A DNA stretch of 46,625 bases from Chlamydiota bacterium (GTDB taxonomy: Bacteria > Chlamydiota > Chlamydiia > Chlamydiales > Parachlamydiaceae): contig JABDGJ010000005.1 in NCBI GenBank assembly GCA_013286075.1, positions 1 to 46,625 of the forward strand. Direction: 5' to 3'. How positions within the stretch are numbered: the first letter of the stretch is position 1; every line of letters begins with the position of its first letter. Positions 1-8,745 of the stretch are shown piece by piece. The translations under genes were made by a program, and so were the position numbers. A model generated the notes under the pieces. The model was not told the DNA's origin, ran no database searches, and was given only the letters and a program-made list of their open reading frames with translations.

Positions 1-751
1 CGAAATTGTTTTTGAGCGAATTCGAAGAGAATTTGATATTGATATCATTTCCACAGCCCCTAGTGTGATCTATCGCGTCTTCTTGAGAAATGGAGAAACC
101 AAAGAAATAGACAATCCCGCTCATTATCCAGATCCTGCGACAATTGAAGAAATACAAGAACCTTGGGTAAAATGCTTCATTATGACACCCCCTGACTATT
201 TAGGGGTAATCATGAACCTCGGAATGGAAAAAAGAGGGGTTTGTTTGAAAACAGAAACAATTAACCATCGATTGCTCCTTACCTATCGACTTCCCCTGAA
301 CGAAATTATCACTGACTTTAACGACAAATTAAAATCGATTACTCGAGGATATGGTTCTTTTGATTATGAATTTGACTGTTATGAAGCAAGTGACATTATC
401 AAACTCGAAATTCGGGTGAATGAAGAACCAGTCGATGCTTTTTCCTGTCTTGTGCACCGCTCTAAAGCGGAAAGTAAAGGAAGAGCTATTTGTGCGAAGC
501 TTGTAGAAGTCATCCCTATGCAACTTTTTAAAGTTCCTATTCAAGCGGCTGTCGGACAAGGAAAAATTATTGCTCGAGAAACGATTCGAGCGATCACAAA
601 AAACGTAACAGCAAAATGCTATGGTGGGGATATTACTCGTAAACGAAAACTGTGGGAGAAACAAAAGAAAGGAAAAGAGCGCATGAAACAATTCGGGAAA
701 GTGAATATCCCAAGCTCTGCCTTTATGGAAGTATTAAAGGCAGGAGAATGA
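1..751 (+). CDS. lepA: Elongation factor 4 (LepA), C-terminal part, 5' end outside window
   Basis: This is the last roughly 250 codons of LepA/EF4, the ribosome-associated translational GTPase that back-translocates stalled ribosomes. The reading frame is open from base 2, with [20 protein letters not shown] before the first in-frame Met, so the gene starts upstream of the window. Visible family features are the domain IV/V stretch around GVCLKTE and the LepA-specific C-terminal domain, including [28 protein letters not shown] and [20 protein letters not shown] near the end. The GTPase domain is not in view. The stop overlaps a candidate uppS start (ATGA at 748-751), so the gene probably reads into the lipid operon. 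In C. trachomatis, as I recall, lepA lies beside gnd; here gnd is about 7 kb away on the other strand. Confidence 0.96.
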   Translation, partial: EIVFERIRREFDIDIISTAPSVIYRVFLRNGETKEIDNPAHYPDPATIEEIQEPWVKCFIMTPPDYLGVIMNLGMEKRGVCLKTETINHRLLLTYRLPLNEIITDFNDKLKSITRGYGSFDYEFDCYEASDIIKLEIRVNEEPVDAFSCLVHRSKAESKGRAICAKLVEVIPMQLFKVPIQAAVGQGKIIARETIRAITKNVTAKCYGGDITRKRKLWEKQKKGKERMKQFGKVNIPSSAFMEVLKAGE

Positions 752-1518
752 ACGTGTGCTTACGATCTCCAATGGAAACAGGTAAATTTTTTCACGCTGA
801 GGATCTAGAACAATTAGATCCTTTGCATACCCCTAAGCATATTGCAATTATTCCAGATGGGAATCGCCGATGGGCTAAAAAATACTTTTTCAATCTACAA
901 TTGGGCCATCAAGAAGGGGCTGATACTTTGATGGAAATTGTAGAAGCTGCACAAGAACTTAAAATCAAGGTTATTACTTTTTATAGTTTTTCAACGGAAA
1001 ATTGGAATAGGCCATTCCATGAAGTGATGATGTTAATGACATTATTCACAAATTACCTTGATCAACAACAAAAGAGAATGGTAAATAACGGAATAAAATT
1101 AGAAACAATTGGCGATCTCACTCCTCTTCCTGAATCTTTAAAACAAGCAATTACTGCAACAAAAGAAGCAACAAAGCAGTGCGACGACATTCGGTTAGTC
1201 CTTGGTTTTAATTATGGATCGCGTGATGAAATCTGTCGCTCTTTTCACCGATTACTAGAAGATTATGAACAAAAGAAAATTCAGAAAGAAGAAATCAATG
1301 AGGCTATGATTTCTCGTTATTTGGATACTCGCGAATGGAGTGACCCAGAATTATTCATCCGAACCAGTGGAGAATTGCGACTCAGCAATTTTCTTTTATG
1401 GCAAATTTCCTATGCTGAAATCTATGTAGCTCCTGTTCTTTGGCCTGAGTTCACCCCTAAGCATTTATTAGAAGCCGTCCTTGATTTTCAAAATAGACAA
1501 CGGAGATGGGGATCATGA
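748..1518 (+). CDS. uppS: Isoprenyl transferase (undecaprenyl diphosphate synthase)
   Basis: A cis-prenyltransferase of 256 residues that extends farnesyl diphosphate with isopentenyl diphosphate to make the undecaprenyl lipid carrier for cell-envelope synthesis. The catalytic motif [12 protein letters not shown] lies near residues 35-46. [21 protein letters not shown] and the C-terminal [11 protein letters not shown] (the family RxSGExRxSNF motif) follow in the expected order. I chose ATG 748, which overlaps the lepA stop and follows an AAAGGCAGGAG sequence. ATG 772 is an alternative, and the longer open frame from 652 lies inside lepA and is unlikely. The stop overlaps the cdsA start (ATGA at 1515-1518), so translation is probably coupled. 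Cytosolic. Confidence 0.95.
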   Translation: MNVCLRSPMETGKFFHAEDLEQLDPLHTPKHIAIIPDGNRRWAKKYFFNLQLGHQEGADTLMEIVEAAQELKIKVITFYSFSTENWNRPFHEVMMLMTLFTNYLDQQQKRMVNNGIKLETIGDLTPLPESLKQAITATKEATKQCDDIRLVLGFNYGSRDEICRSFHRLLEDYEQKKIQKEEINEAMISRYLDTREWSDPELFIRTSGELRLSNFLLWQISYAEIYVAPVLWPEFTPKHLLEAVLDFQNRQRRWGS

Positions 1519-2366
1519 GTACACAGTTTAAGTATCGACTTCTCATCAGCATCTTCAGTATCCTCTGTCTTTCTTTTGCTATTTTTTATTCAACAACCCC
1601 TCTTTTTAAACCTTTTTTTATCGCTATTAACGGAGTTCTGATTTGTCTTGCTCTGGTTGAATATTATCACTTAGCAGAAAATAAAGGGTTTACACCATTA
1701 CAAGGAATTGCAATTGCATCAACAGGCGCTTATCTTTTTGTTCTTTCTTTTAGTTTTTACAACTTTCATCTCTCATTTCTTCCTCCACTTGTACTGTTTA
1801 CTTCCTTGCTAATTTTGTTTTTAATTTGTTTTCAGTGGCACGTAAATGTCTTAGGAAATTTAGCTGTCACCGTTTTTGGAATTATTTATCTTACAATTCC
1901 TTTGAGCTATGGCATGCGAATTAATTATTTTTTTCCTTCTTCTGGCCTAGGTGATGGCCGCCTGTGGCTTGCGTATGTTTTGTTAGTAACCAAGATGACA
2001 GATGTCGGCGCTTATTTTAGCGGAAAACTTTTTGGAAGGTCACCTTTAGCTCCTTATATTAGCCCGCAGAAAACAGTAGAAGGAGCTCTAGGAGGAATTG
2101 CCCTTGCATTAGCTACGAGCGTTCTCTTTGTCATTGGACTATCTCCTCACTTTACTATGACAATCAGCCAAAGCATTTGGATAGGACTCATTATTAGCAT
2201 TCTCTCACAACTGGGCGATCTTGCCGAATCTCTATTGAAAAGAGACGCTGGAGTTAAAAATAGTAGTCGATTACCAGGACTTGGCGGAGTTCTTGATATC
2301 GTCGATGCTCTTGTGTTTACTCTTCCTTTTATGTATCTTCTTCTTCAAATGAATATAGTAGGATAA
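1515..2366 (+). CDS. cdsA: Phosphatidate cytidylyltransferase
   Basis: An integral membrane enzyme of 283 residues that makes CDP-diacylglycerol from phosphatidic acid and CTP. There are about eight hydrophobic segments from the N-terminus onward. The C-terminal CDS signature is visible as LSQLGDLAESLLKRDAGVK followed by LPGLGGVLDIVDAL, which carries the conserved metal-binding acidic residues. An upstream element TDVGAYFSGKLFGR is also typical. ATG 1515 overlaps the uppS stop and is preceded by GGAGATGGGG; ATG 1506 is an in-frame alternative three codons longer. It is the second gene of the uppS-cdsA-cmk-plsC operon, and cmk starts 5 bases after its stop. Confidence 0.95.
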   Translation: MSTQFKYRLLISIFSILCLSFAIFYSTTPLFKPFFIAINGVLICLALVEYYHLAENKGFTPLQGIAIASTGAYLFVLSFSFYNFHLSFLPPLVLFTSLLILFLICFQWHVNVLGNLAVTVFGIIYLTIPLSYGMRINYFFPSSGLGDGRLWLAYVLLVTKMTDVGAYFSGKLFGRSPLAPYISPQKTVEGALGGIALALATSVLFVIGLSPHFTMTISQSIWIGLIISILSQLGDLAESLLKRDAGVKNSSRLPGLGGVLDIVDALVFTLPFMYLLLQMNIVG

Positions 2367-2371
2367 TCACA

Positions 2372-3055
2372 ATGATTATTACGATTGATGGACCCGTTGC
2401 TACAGGAAAAAGCGCGGTGGCAAAAAAATTAGCAGAAGCCATTGGATTTATTTTCTTTGATACAGGTGCCGTGTATCGGACAATTACCTACGGAATTTTA
2501 AAGAAAAAAATCGACTTTAAGAATTCTCAGGAATTGGCCTCTTTTTTAAATGATTTTGAATTTGATATGAGGGTCGTCCGAAGAGAGCGGACCTACTTTT
2601 TTGAGAAAGAGGATATTACACAAAAAATCAGAGGGGCTGATGTCACGAAAACAGTAAGCGAAATTGCAGCGATTAAGTTTGTTCGAAATAAAGTAGCCAT
2701 TGTGTTGAAAGAAGTATCACATGGAGTCAATGCCGTCTTCGAAGGAAGAGACATGGGAACAGTCATTTTTCCAGATGCTCCCGTTAAAATATTTTTGACA
2801 GGGAGGCCTGAAATAAGAGCGAAAAGACGGTATGAGGAAATTAAGAATAAATACCTCGACCAATTCCAAGATTTTGATTTGGAAAAATGTATCCAAGAAA
2901 TCAATCAAAGAGATCTGTACGATTCTACACGAGAAAACTCTCCTTTGCGACAAGCAGAAGATGCTTATGTGATTGATACTTCGGATTTAACTATCGATGA
3001 AGTAGTCAAAGAAATCTTGGAATATAAAGATTCTCTAAAAACTATAGATCAGTAG
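2372..3055 (+). CDS. cmk: Cytidylate kinase
   Basis: A cytosolic (d)CMP kinase of 227 residues feeding CDP to CTP and dCTP pools. The P-loop GPVATGKSAVAKK is at residues 7-19. The CMP-binding segment DTGAVYRTI, the EGRDMGTVIFPDAP element and the lid region RAKRRYEE with the following DLYDSTRENSPL match the Cmk family in order and spacing. An AGGA sequence lies upstream of the ATG. The gene follows cdsA by 5 bases and precedes plsC by 14 bases, the same order as in Chlamydia. Length is normal for the family. Confidence 0.96.
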   Translation: MIITIDGPVATGKSAVAKKLAEAIGFIFFDTGAVYRTITYGILKKKIDFKNSQELASFLNDFEFDMRVVRRERTYFFEKEDITQKIRGADVTKTVSEIAAIKFVRNKVAIVLKEVSHGVNAVFEGRDMGTVIFPDAPVKIFLTGRPEIRAKRRYEEIKNKYLDQFQDFDLEKCIQEINQRDLYDSTRENSPLRQAEDAYVIDTSDLTIDEVVKEILEYKDSLKTIDQ

Positions 3056-3069
3056 AAACCATTTGGTAT

Positions 3070-3708
3070 ATGAGCTTTTTTTATTCTTTAGCCTGTCTTT
3101 TACTAAAGGGTTTTTTTCGTCTTTTTTATCGCCTTTCCGTTAGAGGGGTAGAAAACATTCCAAAGGGAAAAGCGATCTTCGCGGTCAATCACGCTTCTTT
3201 TTTTGACCCCCCTCTTCTCGCCATCTGCTGTCCCGAAGAGCTCCATTTTCTAGCCCGTTCTACTCTTTTCCAGAACCGCCTCTGGAAATATCTATTACAA
3301 GGGCTCAATGCCCACCCGATTCGAAGATCCTCTCAAGATGTCGATGTATTTCGAATGGTGGGTGACTTATTGAAAGAAGAAAAAAAGATAGTTGTATTTC
3401 CGGAAGGAGAACGCTCTCCCGATGGAAGAATCCAACCAATGAAATCAGGAATTGCCTTACTTGCCATCCGAATGCAATCCCCCATTATCCCTGTATATTT
3501 GAGTGGTACATTTGAGGCTTGGCCTCGACACCGTAAGTGGCCAAAATTTGGTACTTCCATCACATGTCTGTTTGGTCATCCGATCGACCCGGTCCAATTT
3601 TCCCATTTTCCTAAAAAGCAAGCGCAGGAAATGATAATGGAAGAAATAAACAGAAGATTGCAGTCAGAAGAACAAAGGACTCTCCTTGGGCGGCAGGATA
3701 AAGAGTGA
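3070..3708 (+). CDS. plsC: 1-acyl-sn-glycerol-3-phosphate acyltransferase
   Basis: An acyltransferase of 212 residues that acylates lysophosphatidic acid to phosphatidic acid, the substrate of CdsA encoded just upstream. The N-terminal hydrophobic stretch (residues 1-20) suggests membrane association. The catalytic NHASFFD motif (HX4D, His41/Asp46) and the substrate-binding FPEGERSPDG at residues 110-119 are intact. PIIPVYLSG follows as the later block. It ends the lipid operon and is convergent with the KefB-type antiporter, whose stop lies 1 base away. A decayed piece of the same coding sequence appears at about 6014-6062 (see findings). Confidence 0.94.
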   Translation: MSFFYSLACLLLKGFFRLFYRLSVRGVENIPKGKAIFAVNHASFFDPPLLAICCPEELHFLARSTLFQNRLWKYLLQGLNAHPIRRSSQDVDVFRMVGDLLKEEKKIVVFPEGERSPDGRIQPMKSGIALLAIRMQSPIIPVYLSGTFEAWPRHRKWPKFGTSITCLFGHPIDPVQFSHFPKKQAQEMIMEEINRRLQSEEQRTLLGRQDKE

Positions 3709-3709
3709 A

Positions 3710-5380
3710 TTAAAAATCTTTAATAGGCTGAAACAATTGATTTGTTAAAGAGTTAAAAGCTTTCAATGCTTCATTTTCTGTGCAAATATACTCAACATTT
3801 AACTCTTGCAGTAAAGATTTTTCTGTTAAGTATTGAATGCTTGCAATGATTTGGATATCAGAATTTGCATGACGGACTTCATGAATTATTTTAACTGTTT
3901 TTTTTGTGTCTAAAATAGTTATTATTAAGTAACTTGCTTCTTCAATATGAGCTTTCTTAAGGATATTTGCGTCCGTAGCATCTCCAAAAATGATCGTGTA
4001 ATTTTGTTCTGCATCCGATACATGATCGATATTTTGTTCTATCACAATAGGAACAAAACCTGCATCTTTCACTATTTTTGAAACTTCCTTTCCAATGAGA
4101 CCAAAACCAATTACCAATACTTTAAGGGGCGGTTTTTGTTCTTCCTCCATCATATCTAAAGATGTTTTTTTATTTCTGTTAGCGAATGTAGATTTTTGAA
4201 TGATAGATTCAAAAAACCCTATCATTTTAAAAAGGAATGGATTTAAAGAAATTGACACTATGGCACATGCCACAAGAATGTCAAAACCCTCCTTAGGGAT
4301 CAGATTTAAATTCATAGCTTCTGAAGCTAAAATGAACGAAAATTCTCCAATTTGCGCCAAAGAGACTGCCAGTATGATTGCAGTATTCAAAGAATATCCT
4401 AAAAGGATTGTTATTAAATAAGCAACGAGTGGTTTAAGGATTAAAATAACAGAAATAATTCCAATAAAAATAGGAAAATTAGCGGTTATAGCCATGGGTT
4501 TGAAAAGCATTCCTATTGAAACAAAAAAAATAACTGCAAAAATATCTTTGAGCGATAACGAACTTGCAGCGGCTTGGTATTTCACATTGGTTTTACCAAT
4601 CACCATACCTGCAATAAAAGCCCCCAACCCAATCGATGTTCCAAACACAAATGAAGAGGCTGTTGCAATCAAAAAAATAAAAGTTATAATTGTCAAAGTG
4701 AATAATTCTTGAGAGCGTAAGTGAAGAATTTTAGATAGAACATAATCAATAATCTTCTGCCCCCATGTAAACATAAACAACATTAAAATGCCTAATTTGG
4801 CAATGACTAAAAAGATGTCTCCAATTATTCCTATTAACGAAAAGTTTTCTTTAATAGAAAATGTTGCTATTGTGGGTAGTAAAATTAAGATAATAATAGT
4901 AAAAATATCTTCTACAACCAACCAACCAATGGCAATGTGTCCTTTTGTAGTATTAAGGAGATTATTATCTGTTAATATTCGTACCAATACGACTGTGCTT
5001 GCAACTCCAATCGATAAACCAAGAACCAACCCCTCTTCTACAGACAATCCCATACTATAAACAATAAGAATCGTGAAAATGGTTGCAAAAAATGTCTGTC
5101 CTATGGCTCCTGGGATAGCGATATTTTTAACACGAATCAAATCTTCTATCTTAAAATGCAAACCCACAGAAAAAAGCATTAAAATAACCCCTATTTCAGC
5201 AAGGTGTTTTGCAATTTCAGCATCTCCTACGAATCCAGGTGAATAGGGACTAATGATATAACCAGCTAATAAATAACCTAAAATAGAGGGAAGGCGAAGA
5301 CGTTGCATCAAATAGGCAAAAAAATTTGCTAAAGTGAAACCTATTGTTATAATTCCGATTATCAAAAAACTAGAAGGCAT
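3710..5380 (-). CDS. Monovalent cation:proton antiporter, KefB/YbaL type (CPA2 with TrkA-N domain)
   Basis: A 556-residue inner-membrane protein. The first ~400 residues hold about 12 hydrophobic segments of the Na_H_Exchanger fold, including LRLPSILGYLLAGYIISP and LAEIGVILMLFSVGLHF near the N-terminus. From about residue 430 there is a RCK/TrkA-N Rossmann domain with VLVIGFGLIGKEVSKIV, an acidic EQN at the end of the second strand, and a later FGDATDANILKKA element. This architecture is typical of K+ or Na+/H+ exchangers gated by nucleotide binding. It is the first gene of an AT-rich accessory stretch that separates plsC from gnd. The exact ion cannot be read from the sequence. A second, RCK-less paralogue family member lies at 31262-32461. 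Confidence 0.9.
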   Translation of the reverse strand: MPSSFLIIGIITIGFTLANFFAYLMQRLRLPSILGYLLAGYIISPYSPGFVGDAEIAKHLAEIGVILMLFSVGLHFKIEDLIRVKNIAIPGAIGQTFFATIFTILIVYSMGLSVEEGLVLGLSIGVASTVVLVRILTDNNLLNTTKGHIAIGWLVVEDIFTIIILILLPTIATFSIKENFSLIGIIGDIFLVIAKLGILMLFMFTWGQKIIDYVLSKILHLRSQELFTLTIITFIFLIATASSFVFGTSIGLGAFIAGMVIGKTNVKYQAAASSLSLKDIFAVIFFVSIGMLFKPMAITANFPIFIGIISVILILKPLVAYLITILLGYSLNTAIILAVSLAQIGEFSFILASEAMNLNLIPKEGFDILVACAIVSISLNPFLFKMIGFFESIIQKSTFANRNKKTSLDMMEEEQKPPLKVLVIGFGLIGKEVSKIVKDAGFVPIVIEQNIDHVSDAEQNYTIIFGDATDANILKKAHIEEASYLIITILDTKKTVKIIHEVRHANSDIQIIASIQYLTEKSLLQELNVEYICTENEALKAFNSLTNQLFQPIKDF

Positions 5381-5460
5381 AGCACCAAAAAAATATTTAT
5401 TTCAGTTCATATAGGAAATTTGCAAAAATACCTTCATAGACTTCAAACTTCAAGCAAATT

Positions 5461-5497
5461 GAACACAAAGGCACGAAGACTGAAAGACACGAAGAAG
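5461..5497. repeat. CACGAAG-type short repeat
   Basis: ACACAAAGGCACGAAGACTG followed by AAAGACACGAAGAAG shows reiterated (A)CACGAAG units spaced by about 12-15 bases. Similar CACGAAG/CACAGAG strings occur between genes in many environmental bacteria, to my general recollection; I cannot verify copies elsewhere in this genome. No coding role is apparent. Confidence 0.4.
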
Positions 5498-5503
5498 TCC
5501 TCG

Positions 5504-5839
5504 CTATCCCCTATTTCCAACCTTGTAGCTATGAAATAATTTTCTGGCAAATACACAAATAGAAAAAAGAGTGAAAAATACAAGGGTATTTTTACATATA
5601 TTAGAAATAAAAGGAGAAGAATAAGGAAGTACAAAATAAAAACAGGCACCGGTGAAATGAAAATGACCATTGATAATGCAAGCGGCAAAGACTGCTATAG
5701 CGATGCGAGTTACTATTACATGAATTCCATCTTTTTTTGTCTCATTAATAAATAAGGAAAAGCCATATTGTGCAATACAGTAAATGTTTTTTGGTATTTC
5801 CCGAATATGCCATCTTGTACTTGGAGCACTTTCGATCAT
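5504..5839 (-). pseudogene. Remnant of a small membrane protein related to the N-terminus of the caspase-like gene
   Basis: A 111-codon open frame with two hydrophobic stretches. Its first ~60 residues resemble the N-terminal module of the caspase-like protein at 6083-7204: both show an N-terminal Asn-(Tyr/Ile)-x-Cys element, a Phe, then the shared ETK followed by hydrophobic residues, an Arg, and a hydrophobic hairpin. It has no catalytic domain, no clear ribosome binding site, and lies in repeat-rich decayed DNA. I read it as a truncated paralogue. It could instead be a short functional membrane protein, and the similarity is weak enough that an alignment is needed. Confidence 0.4.
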
Positions 5840-5865
5840 TAGTTAATTCCGTTATTTAAAATAGT

Positions 5866-5932
5866 TATACCGAAGTGGTCTCAAAATTTGGATTTTTGGC
5901 TGCACCAAAGCCGGGATATCAAACGGGTTCAG
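5866..5932. repeat. TACCGAAGTG-family repeat, one end only
   Basis: Starts TATACCGAAGTGGTCTCAAA and continues through GGATTTTTGGCTGC, nearly identical to the left half of the full palindromic copy at 14792-14953. The right arm is missing and the sequence diverges after about 5910, so this is a truncated copy. Confidence 0.7.
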
Positions 5933-6013
5933 GCTTGATGATGATAGTTTGTAGGCACTCCCTAAAACTATAATGAGAATTAAGAAGAAATACAAATAAA
6001 ATATGTAATCTAC

Positions 6014-6062
6014 GAGGCATGGCCTCGGCAATTCCCTCACATGTGTGTTTGGTCACTCAATC
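6014..6062 (+). pseudogene. Degenerate fragment of plsC 3' coding sequence
   Basis: GAGGCATGGCCTCGGCA at 6014-6030 matches plsC 3514-3530 with two differences, and TCACATGTGTGTTTGGTCA at about 6037-6055 matches plsC 3560-3578 with one difference. The piece between them is deleted relative to plsC. The order and orientation are conserved, which makes a common origin more likely than chance. It lies on the far side of the antiporter gene from the intact plsC. Confidence 0.5.
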
Positions 6063-6082
6063 AAAATTGTCATTAACAGAAC

Positions 6083-7204
6083 TTAAAAATCGTCTCTTTC
6101 CACGTCTGCCCGAGATTTTTTGTAAAATTCGCACATTATTTCTCCCTGTCTCTTTTTACCTATCGTTATAATATCGCCTATTCTTATAAAAAAAATTGTT
6201 TTGCTTACTCCATCAGTATGAGCAAAGACTCGTGCTTGAGGGACTCCGCTCTTAAACTGTTCAGCGATGCTTATTGTGTTACTAGTCGGGTCTTGTTCTC
6301 TAGTCCTGCAACTGTCCAATATAATAGTAACATCTTTTTCTAAAATTTTATTTTTAATTACATTTGTTAACTCAGATATATTAGCCGAATTTATTGAACA
6401 TGACAGATGTCCGGATGAGGATAAAGCCATTTCCTCTCTATTTCCATGACACATAAACCAGATAAGTCCAATCTTTTTACCTTGTATGGACTCAATTTTT
6501 TTAATGATTTGAACGATATTTTTTACTTTATCCAACGCCCACACTTGATAACGTTGAAAAAATAGATCTTTATCAACAGCAGCATCAAAAGATATTAGAC
6601 TACGAAAAGGACGATCCAATATCCCGTTAGGATCTTCTTTAGCTCTTATAAATAACGCAATGGGACGAGTATCATGCCTATCTATTATTATTTTAGAATT
6701 GAATATAGTTCGTATATCGAAGTACATGGGATCGTCGGGCTTGTTAATTTTAATGAGGGATGTGGGAATAATAGAATTACAAAATTTGAGAAGAGCATTG
6801 GAATGAGCCTGAGCCCGCTCAGATATATTTGGTTCATGGAAAGTTAGATATGGCTCCGGCTTATCAATAATTTGTGTGTGTTTGTTTTGATTGCTTGTAC
6901 TCTGCAAATCTGGAAATTTTGGCTTTACCGATTTAGACTTAATGAAAGAACTTCTGAAATTTGCATAATCAATGGCAGGTTTTGCAATAGCAATTGAAAA
7001 TGTAAGAGTAAAAAAATAGGGACCTGCGATGGAAGAAACACAGACTACCGTAAACATCAAAGCCGCTCTTACACTTTTCCAAACAATAAGGTGTTGTGTT
7101 TTTGTCTCATCAGTAATCGCATAGAATCGACTTTTTGTATAACAGCATAAGTAATTTTTCTCTGTGTTTACCGCAGATGCTATATTATATATAATATTTG
7201 ACAT
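6083..7204 (-). CDS. Membrane-anchored caspase-like (clan CD) cysteine peptidase homologue, putative host-directed protein
   Basis: A 373-residue protein I cannot assign to a named gene. Residues ~45-75 form a hydrophobic hairpin (AALMFTVVCVSSIAG then PYFFTLTFSIAIAKP), the kind of two-lobed segment found in chlamydial inclusion-membrane proteins. Residues ~180-340 look like a caspase/metacaspase fold: a predicted beta strand into WFMCHGN (His253) and another into TIILDSCRT (Cys299), 46 residues apart. This matches the HG...DSC/QAC His-Cys dyad of clan CD peptidases, and RVFAHTDG follows where a later core strand would be. Start ATG 7204 is the only reasonable one. The flanks are AT-rich and repeat-laden. 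The fold call is from motif reading; a catalytically active peptidase and secretion into the host are inferences. Confidence 0.7.
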   Translation of the reverse strand: MSNIIYNIASAVNTEKNYLCCYTKSRFYAITDETKTQHLIVWKSVRAALMFTVVCVSSIAGPYFFTLTFSIAIAKPAIDYANFRSSFIKSKSVKPKFPDLQSTSNQNKHTQIIDKPEPYLTFHEPNISERAQAHSNALLKFCNSIIPTSLIKINKPDDPMYFDIRTIFNSKIIIDRHDTRPIALFIRAKEDPNGILDRPFRSLISFDAAVDKDLFFQRYQVWALDKVKNIVQIIKKIESIQGKKIGLIWFMCHGNREEMALSSSGHLSCSINSANISELTNVIKNKILEKDVTIILDSCRTREQDPTSNTISIAEQFKSGVPQARVFAHTDGVSKTIFFIRIGDIITIGKKRQGEIMCEFYKKSRADVERDDF

Positions 7205-7283
7205 GTTAATTATCTTTAGTTAGGAACAATTATAATAAAATAAGAATTAAAAAACGACGAATAAGGTGCTTTAAAAATTTTTA

Positions 7284-8732
7284 TTATGCGTTGTAGGATC
7301 CGGAACTGACATGCCCTCCGGTACCAGACCAATCGGTATGAAAAAACTGGCCGCGAGGTTTGTCAATCCGTTCATAGGTATGAGCACCAAAGAAATCTCT
7401 TTGAGCCTGGAGAAGATTGGCTGGGAGATGGGCAGAACGATAACCGTCAAAGAAGCACAAAGCTGTGCTCATACAGGGAAGAGGGATCCCCCATTCCGCC
7501 GATTTAGAAATGACTTGACGCCATCCTTGTTGCCTCTCTTGGAGCTCTTCGATAAAATAGTTATCTAGTAATAAACTCTTTAAAGAAGGGTTGTTGACAA
7601 ATGCCTCTTTGATTTTGCCTAAGAATTGACTTCGAATAATACACCCTCCTCGCCATAGCAAGGCAACAGCGCCATAATTCAGTTGCCATTTGTATTCTTT
7701 AGCTGCTTGTTTCATGAGCATAAAACCTTGGGTATAGCTGATGATCTTGGAAGCATATAATGCTTGTCGAATCGAATGGGTAAAAGACTTTTTATCGCCT
7801 TCGAACCGAATAGTAGGACCTTGCAATCGTTTGCTTGCATTCACTCGATCTTCTTTCATAGCAGAAAGGCAGCGGGCAAATACTGCTTCAGAAATCAATG
7901 TCAATGGCATCCCAAGGTCGAGGGCATTGATCACAGTCCATTTCCCAGTTCCTTTTTGACCTGCAACATCCAAGATTCGATCGAGCAATGGCTTTCCATC
8001 TGTATCTGGAAAAGCAAAAATTTTGGAAGTGATTTCGATTAAATAGCTATTGAGGTCCCCTTCATTCCATTCGGAAAAGAGTTTCTCCAATTCCTGTGGT
8101 GTATATTGCAAAGCATGTGTCAAGAGATTATAGGCTTCACCAATGAGTTGCATATCGCCATATTCAATCCCATTATGGACCATTTTAACGTAATGTCCAG
8201 CTCCAGCATCCCCCACCCATTCACAGCACGGTTCTCCATCCACCTTTGCGCTGATGCTTTGGAAAATGTCTTTCACATGGGGCCAAGCAGCGGCGTCTCC
8301 TCCAGGCATAATGGACGGTCCATGTCGTGCACCTTCTTCCCCCCCAGAGATTCCAGCCCCAATATACAAAATTCCTTTTTTGCTGAGCTGTTGGCATCGT
8401 CGATTGGTGTCGGTGAATAAGCTATTTCCCCCATCAATAATGATATCGCCTTTGTCCAATAAAGGAACTAATAAATCAATGAACTCATCCACAGGTTCAC
8501 CTGCTTTGATCATTAGCATGACCCTTCTCGGTTTCTTAAGCTTTTGAATGAATTCTTCCAGCGAATGAGATCCTATGACTTTTGTTCCTCGCGCAGGTCC
8601 TTGTAAAAATTCGTCTACTTTTGATACTGTCCTGTTAAAAACGACCACGGTATATCCGTGGTCATTTATATTGAGAACCAAGTTTTGTCCCATCACGGCC
8701 AAGCCAATTAATCCAATATCTGCTACAGACAT
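7284..8732 (-). CDS. gnd: 6-phosphogluconate dehydrogenase, decarboxylating
   Basis: A cytosolic enzyme of 482 residues in the oxidative pentose phosphate pathway, converting 6-phosphogluconate to ribulose 5-phosphate with NADPH formation. The NADP Rossmann motif GLIGLAVMGQNLVLN is at the N-terminus with FNRT at the end of strand two. The catalytic signature GAGISGGEEGARHGPS and the substrate helix KMVHNGIEYGDMQLI are intact, and the C-terminal tail HTDWSG is typical. I prefer ATG 8732 over the GTG at 8738, because an AAAGAG sequence is correctly spaced for it. The permease gene ends just upstream at 8746 in the same direction, so the two may be co-transcribed. Confidence 0.96.
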   Translation of the reverse strand: MSVADIGLIGLAVMGQNLVLNINDHGYTVVVFNRTVSKVDEFLQGPARGTKVIGSHSLEEFIQKLKKPRRVMLMIKAGEPVDEFIDLLVPLLDKGDIIIDGGNSLFTDTNRRCQQLSKKGILYIGAGISGGEEGARHGPSIMPGGDAAAWPHVKDIFQSISAKVDGEPCCEWVGDAGAGHYVKMVHNGIEYGDMQLIGEAYNLLTHALQYTPQELEKLFSEWNEGDLNSYLIEITSKIFAFPDTDGKPLLDRILDVAGQKGTGKWTVINALDLGMPLTLISEAVFARCLSAMKEDRVNASKRLQGPTIRFEGDKKSFTHSIRQALYASKIISYTQGFMLMKQAAKEYKWQLNYGAVALLWRGGCIIRSQFLGKIKEAFVNNPSLKSLLLDNYFIEELQERQQGWRQVISKSAEWGIPLPCMSTALCFFDGYRSAHLPANLLQAQRDFFGAHTYERIDKPRGQFFHTDWSGTGGHVSSGSYNA

Positions 8733-8745
8733 ATTCACTCTTTTA

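Larger units (their letters stand above)
5381..6082. other. Decayed intergenic region with repeat and gene remnants
   Basis: About 700 bases without an intact gene. From left to right it holds a CACGAAG-type repeat (5461-5497), a decayed membrane-protein reading frame (5504-5839, - strand), one end of the TACCGAAGTG repeat family (5866-5932), and a short degenerate copy of the 3' part of plsC (6014-6062). The mixture suggests a site that has accumulated insertions and deletions rather than a regulatory region. Confidence 0.6.

Noticed and set aside
329..691. A 120-codon open frame on the - strand
   Set aside because: It lies antisense within lepA, has no ribosome binding site, and its translation has no recognisable motif; it is a shadow of the real gene.
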